Source: an uncultured Curtobacterium sp.
GTDB lineage: Bacteria > Actinomycetota > Actinomycetes > Actinomycetales > Microbacteriaceae
Assembly (NCBI GenBank): GCA_913778205.1
Contig: CAJYUW010000012.1
Coordinates: forward strand, 1 to 34,265
DNA: 34,265 nt
Reading direction: 5' to 3'
The notes beneath the pieces are model-generated. The model did not search any database. It was not told where the DNA came from and saw nothing but the letters and a program-made list of their open reading frames with translations. Made by a program: the position numbers and the translations under genes. The number at the start of each line of letters is the position of its first letter. Position 1 is the stretch's first letter. Shown here piece after piece: positions 31,534 through 34,265 of this stretch.

Positions 31534-31809
31534 GACGGTGCTGCTCCTCGTGGGGGTGTGGGGTGGTGCTCGCCGGCGGGGCGGCGTGTCGCGGGCCGGT
31601 TCCTGGCCTCCAGCGGCGTCCATCCTGGCACCGCGGGGCACGCCCGTCCGAATCCCGTGGCCGACCGGGCGTCGCGCGACGTAACGGTCCAATCGTCGTG
31701 CTCCCGCGGACATTCCCGATGCGCACACATCGATCCGGAGCCGCGGGTCTCGGCACGGGGGCGCCCCGGACTCGGCGCGCAGCTGCTGCGCACGGAGGAG
31801 CGGGTGCTG
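31534..31809. other. Leader/promoter stretch of the peptide operon and tail of the DUF2510 gene
   Basis: No gene is seen. The part next to 31533 should hold the promoter of the binding-protein gene; an AT-richer patch lies near 31680-31735 (ACGTAACGGTCCAATCG and ACACATCGATCC on the plus strand), but no -35/-10 pair stands out. The side next to 31810 holds a hairpin described separately. Confidence 0.5.
31777..31791 (-). terminator. Hairpin behind the DUF2510 gene
   Basis: GCGCAG (31777-31782) pairs with CTGCGC (31786-31791) around CTG, about 20 bp past the stop of the minus-strand DUF2510 gene. GGGGCGCCCC is a second GC palindrome just beyond. Confidence 0.45.
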
Positions 31810-32280
31810 TCAGCTGAGGAGGGTCGCGGCGCGTACGAAGAAGAATCCGCCCGCGATCAGCCCGAGCACGATGGCAGCGATGGACACGCCGAAGCCGGTG
31901 ACCCGCTGACCGGTGAGCTGCGACGCCCGAGCGAGGCCGATGGCACCGAAGACCACGCCGAGGATGCTCGGGATCGCCAAGAGGTTGAAGATGAAGGCCA
32001 CCAGGGCGAGAACGAGGCCCGCGTAACCGAACGGATTGGCGGCTCGGGTGGCACGGTCGTGAGCGACGCGAGCCTTTCGCCCTCGGAGCGGTTCCTCGTG
32101 TACGACTCGGTACTCGGAAGGAGCGGGCGGACGCGACGGGAGCTCCCAGGTCGGCACAGTGGCACCCTGCACGACCGGCTTGGGCTCCGGCGCGACCGCA
32201 CCCCAACGAACGCCGTCCCACCATCGCAGGCGCGTCGCGTCCTGCGGGTCGTCGTACCAACCTGCGACCGGCAGCGTCAT
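31810..32280 (-). CDS. DUF2510 membrane protein with a DUF4190-like helix pair
   Basis: The 156-residue protein begins with a DUF2510 domain (AGWYDDPQDATRLRWWDGVRWG, residues 6-27), a small actinobacterial motif with conserved Trp residues. A basic Pro-rich linker follows, then two or three membrane segments (FGYAGLVLALVAFIFNLLAIPSILGVVFGAIGLARASQ and GFGVSIAAIVLGLIAGGFFFV) of the DUF4190 type. The DUF2510 part should face the cytoplasm. Function is unknown. ATG at 32280 is preceded by a purine run (GAGGAATGGGGGA) and, 24 bases upstream, by TAGCGT. Confidence 0.88.
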   Translation of the reverse strand: MTLPVAGWYDDPQDATRLRWWDGVRWGAVAPEPKPVVQGATVPTWELPSRPPAPSEYRVVHEEPLRGRKARVAHDRATRAANPFGYAGLVLALVAFIFNLLAIPSILGVVFGAIGLARASQLTGQRVTGFGVSIAAIVLGLIAGGFFFVRAATLLS

Positions 32281-32304
32281 TCGTCCCCCATTCCTCGAAC
32301 GACG

Positions 32305-32310
32305 ACGCTA
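32305..32310 (-). promoter_or_regulatory. -10 box TAGCGT of the DUF2510 gene
   Basis: Minus-strand TAGCGT (32310-32305) would give a short leader with a ribosome site before the ATG at 32280. The same hexamer precedes the photolyase gene. Confidence 0.45.
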
Positions 32311-32350
32311 CCGACCGCACCGACGCGGGCACAGTCCCCGCTCGGGGGCC

Positions 32351-32373
32351 CGGACGGACTGCAGTGCACGGGT
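32351..32373. repeat. Gene-end motif copy H, inverse orientation
   Basis: CGGACGGACTGCAGTGCACG with GGT behind is, in complement, GACCCGTGC then CAGTCCGTCC, the gene-end motif with a short insertion. It lies 18 bp past the stop of the minus-strand gene ending at 32391. Confidence 0.5.
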
Positions 32374-32390
32374 CGGGAGCCGAAGCCGGA

Positions 32391-33254
32391 TCAGCGGTCG
32401 AACAGCCCGCCCAGGAAGTCGCCGCCGAGGTTCGACGCCTGCTCACCCAACCCCGACGCCTGCTCACCCAACCCCGACGCCTGCTCGCCGAGCCCTCCGA
32501 GCAGCTGTTCGCCGTCCCCGAGGAGACCCTGCGCGCCGTCGCCGAGGTCCGCGAGCCCGGCATCGCCGATCCCGGACGCGATCCCCGCGAAGTCGACGCC
32601 CGAACCGACGGCCTCGGCGAGGATCGGCCCGGCCGCCGCACTCGTCACCGCTGCTCCTGCGACAGCCACACCGATGCCGCCGACCGCCATCGCACCAGCG
32701 CCGACGGCGGCTCCTCCGGCGAAAGCTCCCCCGCGGCCACCGAGGACCCGACGGAGGATGCCCGGACGCTGGACCTCGCTCCGGGTGGCGGCACGGGCGA
32801 GTCCCGAGGCCGAGTCGTCGCGGAGGTGCTCGTTCGGCGGGAGGTGGGAGTTCAGCCGGTTGCGCACCTCCTGCCGCTGCGCCGGCGTGAGGCGCGCGAA
32901 GGCGTCGTGGTGGACCTGCTCGAGGCGCTCGGGCGGCGCCGTGCGGAGCAGGTAGTCGTACTTCGCGAGCGCCAGCTCGTCGTCGTCGACCGGCCCACGC
33001 CGGGCCTGCTGGTGCTGCGCCGGTTGCGGCTGCCCGTACGGCTGGTGCGTCGGTGACTGCCGGGACTGACGGTCGCGGTCGTCACCGGTGAGCCTGTCCG
33101 CCGCCGAACGGACGACGTCGCGCCAGTCGGACCCACCGGAGCGGCCGCTGCCCTCCTGCTGGCCGGAGCCGTGGGCAGACCCCTGCCCGCGCTTCTGGAG
33201 CTGCTGGTCGATGACCTTCGAGGCCATCCCGAGGATGCGGTTGAGGTTCGCCAT
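32391..33254 (-). CDS. Unrecognised protein with a glycine-rich membrane-like region and repeat tail
   Basis: The 287-residue protein starts MANLNRILGMASKVIDQQLQKRG, followed by a polar Gly/Ser/Gln-rich region (about 24-85), a conserved-looking helical block (ALAKYDYLLRTAPPERLEQVHHDAFARLTPAQRQEVRNRLNSHLP), a strongly hydrophobic Gly/Ala stretch (AFAGGAAVGAGAMAVGGIGVAVAGAAVTSAAAGPILAEAV) and a tail of GLGEQAS repeats. No known domain was identified; similar Microbacteriaceae proteins are sometimes named cation-transporting ATPase, but no P-type or ABC motif is present. ATG at 33254 is the first Met of this composition. Confidence 0.72.
   Translation of the reverse strand: MANLNRILGMASKVIDQQLQKRGQGSAHGSGQQEGSGRSGGSDWRDVVRSAADRLTGDDRDRQSRQSPTHQPYGQPQPAQHQQARRGPVDDDELALAKYDYLLRTAPPERLEQVHHDAFARLTPAQRQEVRNRLNSHLPPNEHLRDDSASGLARAATRSEVQRPGILRRVLGGRGGAFAGGAAVGAGAMAVGGIGVAVAGAAVTSAAAGPILAEAVGSGVDFAGIASGIGDAGLADLGDGAQGLLGDGEQLLGGLGEQASGLGEQASGLGEQASNLGGDFLGGLFDR
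32434..32496. repeat. Three 21-bp tandem repeats in the C-terminal coding region
   Basis: Two units, 32434-32454 and 32455-32475, are identical, and 32476-32496 is a degenerate third. On the minus strand they encode repeated GLGEQAS heptads. Seven-residue period and small residues suggest a flexible or helical tail whose length can change in frame. Confidence 0.9.
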
Positions 33255-33367
33255 GCCCCGAGCTTCGTGATCACACATGTGAGCACTCAGCAGCGCGGTG
33301 GTGCGCGCGCCGCAGAACTCGTGCGAGACCGCTGGGAACGCAGGCGCGACGCCCGGAGCCGCGGGCC

Positions 33368-34225
33368 TCAGGCCAGGACGCGCGCGAGGAACGCGTTCCG
33401 GAAGCGTCCCGCCGGGTCGAGGTCGCGCGCGGCGGCGGCGAAGTCGCCCAGCCGCGGGTACGCCTCGTGCAGCCGCTCGGCGCCGGCCACCGACACCTTG
33501 CCCCAGTGCGGCCGCGGGTCGAACGGTGCGAGGGCGTCCTCGATGCGTCGGACCGCGGCCTCGACCGCCTCGGGCTCCCGGCGGAAGGTGAAGTGGATGC
33601 CGACCGACTGCCGGCCGGACGACGGCGCGAGCCAGGCGGTGTCGGCGGCGATCGTCCGGATCTCGGCGGCGATGAGGATCGGCGCGAGCAGGCCCTGGAG
33701 CGGGCGGAGGGCCTGCAGTGCGGCGACGGCCGACGACGCCGGCACCAGGTACTCGGACTGGATCTCGGCGCCGGTCGACGGGGTGAACGCGGACCGGAAG
33801 TGCGGGAGCCGTTCCGACCACGGCCCCGGCACGCCGCCCTGTTCGGTGACGCCGGCCGGGTCGTTCTCGCCCGGGTGGACCGGCCCCGTCGCGGCCCGGG
33901 CGCCGAGGCCGACGAGGTCGACGGTCGGCGCGGGCTCGTCGACGCGGTGCTTCACCCAGACCTGGCGGGCGCCGCGGTCGTCGAACGCCGTGAACAGCGA
34001 CACCGAGTACGCGTCGGACACGACCGCGTCGAAGTGCTCGGTCACGGCGTCCCACGGCAGGTCGAGGAAGACGGTCGTCGCGACCTGGAACGAGGGTTCG
34101 ATCGCGAGCTCGACCGCGGTGACGACGCCGAGCGCGCCGAGCGCTACCCGGTGCGCGTCGAGGGCGCCGTCCGGCGTCGACGCGTCGACGCGCGCCGTGT
34201 CGCCGGAAGCCCGGACGACCTCGAG
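33368..34225 (-). CDS. FAD-linked alditol/xylitol oxidase-like protein, N-terminus missing
   Basis: The open frame runs from the adapter junction to TGA at 33368 and covers about 285 residues of the C-terminal side of a family 4 FAD-linked oxidase. It starts LEVVRASGDTARVDAST in the last part of the FAD domain (HRVALGALGVVTAVELAIEP is the family motif), then the ALO domain with HFRSAFTPSTGAEIQSEYLVP, AAEIRTIAADTAWLAP and FDPRPHWGKV, ending LDPAGRFRNAFLARVLA. Alditol oxidases of actinobacteria convert xylitol or sorbitol to the aldose with H2O2; the HWGK motif is shared with sugar-lactone oxidases. The FAD-attachment His, expected earlier, is outside the contig. Confidence 0.88.
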   Translation of the reverse strand, partial: LEVVRASGDTARVDASTPDGALDAHRVALGALGVVTAVELAIEPSFQVATTVFLDLPWDAVTEHFDAVVSDAYSVSLFTAFDDRGARQVWVKHRVDEPAPTVDLVGLGARAATGPVHPGENDPAGVTEQGGVPGPWSERLPHFRSAFTPSTGAEIQSEYLVPASSAVAALQALRPLQGLLAPILIAAEIRTIAADTAWLAPSSGRQSVGIHFTFRREPEAVEAAVRRIEDALAPFDPRPHWGKVSVAGAERLHEAYPRLGDFAAAARDLDPAGRFRNAFLARVLA

Positions 34226-34226
34226 C

Positions 34227-34265
34227 AGATCGGAAGAGCGTCGTGTAGGGAAAGAGTGTATCCTG
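34227..34265. other. Illumina adapter sequence (artefact) at the contig end
   Basis: From 34227 the sequence reads AGATCGGAAGAGC and continues as the standard Illumina TruSeq universal-adapter read-through through 34259, followed by six further bases. It interrupts the alditol oxidase frame and is AT-richer than the genome. It is sequencing artefact, not genomic DNA. Confidence 0.97.

Noticed and set aside
32434..32496. Three short repeats as a CRISPR array
   Set aside because: The 21-bp units are directly adjacent without spacers and stay in frame in a coding gene.
33280..33292. Palindromic CACATGTG and TGATCA upstream of the 33254 start
   Set aside because: Arms are too short and common to be called an operator.

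Overview
This is a contig-like piece of a very GC-rich actinobacterial chromosome. Codons end mostly in G or C, GTG and TTG starts are frequent, several genes have a TAnnnT -10 box 6-8 nt before the start codon (leaderless transcription), and DUF2510, ROK and NatAB-type genes are present. The gene set fits Microbacteriaceae, probably Curtobacterium or a close relative; that placement is inference. The left end cuts an FMN-dependent hydroxy-acid dehydrogenase. The right end cuts an alditol-oxidase-like gene and then runs into Illumina adapter sequence, so the last ~39 bases are not genomic.

Layout. 0-2.9 kb: end of the dehydrogenase, a short lipoprotein-like ORF, a membrane protein, a Phd/RelE toxin-antitoxin pair with a candidate operator, an isochorismatase-family hydrolase and a CoA-pyrophosphatase-like Nudix protein. 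2.9-9.1 kb: an oligosaccharide utilisation locus with a ROK repressor facing a lipoprotein binding protein, two CUT1 permeases and a GH13 alpha-glucosidase-like enzyme; no ATPase is encoded, so a shared one is expected. The leader of this operon carries a perfect 10-bp hairpin. 9.1-13 kb: a winged-helix regulator plus membrane protein divergent from a NatAB-like exporter, then a convergent, overlapping TetR regulator. 13-19.1 kb: PnuC, an unrecognised protein, an SDR oxidoreductase, an iron-sulfur (6-4)-type photolyase, an Eis-like acetyltransferase and a DUF2087-like protein.

19.2-22.4 kb: a LysR regulator divergent from mesX (DUF1852) and mesD, a core methionine synthase and its partner. 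22.4-26.1 kb is the accessory part. It holds a signal-peptide membrane protein translationally coupled to a CPBP intramembrane protease, a stretch with no recognisable gene, a decayed second copy of the mesD 3' end, a PLDc_N-like membrane protein whose ORF runs into that remnant, and a serine beta-lactamase-like gene broken directly after its SxxK motif. 26.2-31.5 kb: a peptide/nickel-type ABC importer read on the minus strand in the order binding protein, fused double ATPase, DppC, DppB, every junction a 4-nt overlap. 31.8-34.2 kb: a DUF2510 membrane protein, an unrecognised repeat-tailed protein and the truncated alditol oxidase.

Two features run across the window: leaderless promoters at about eight genes, and a GC-rich motif close to CCGTGCCTCCAGTCCGTC near the 3' ends of at least six transcription units, often inside hairpins. 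No tRNA, rRNA, CRISPR array or transposase was seen.
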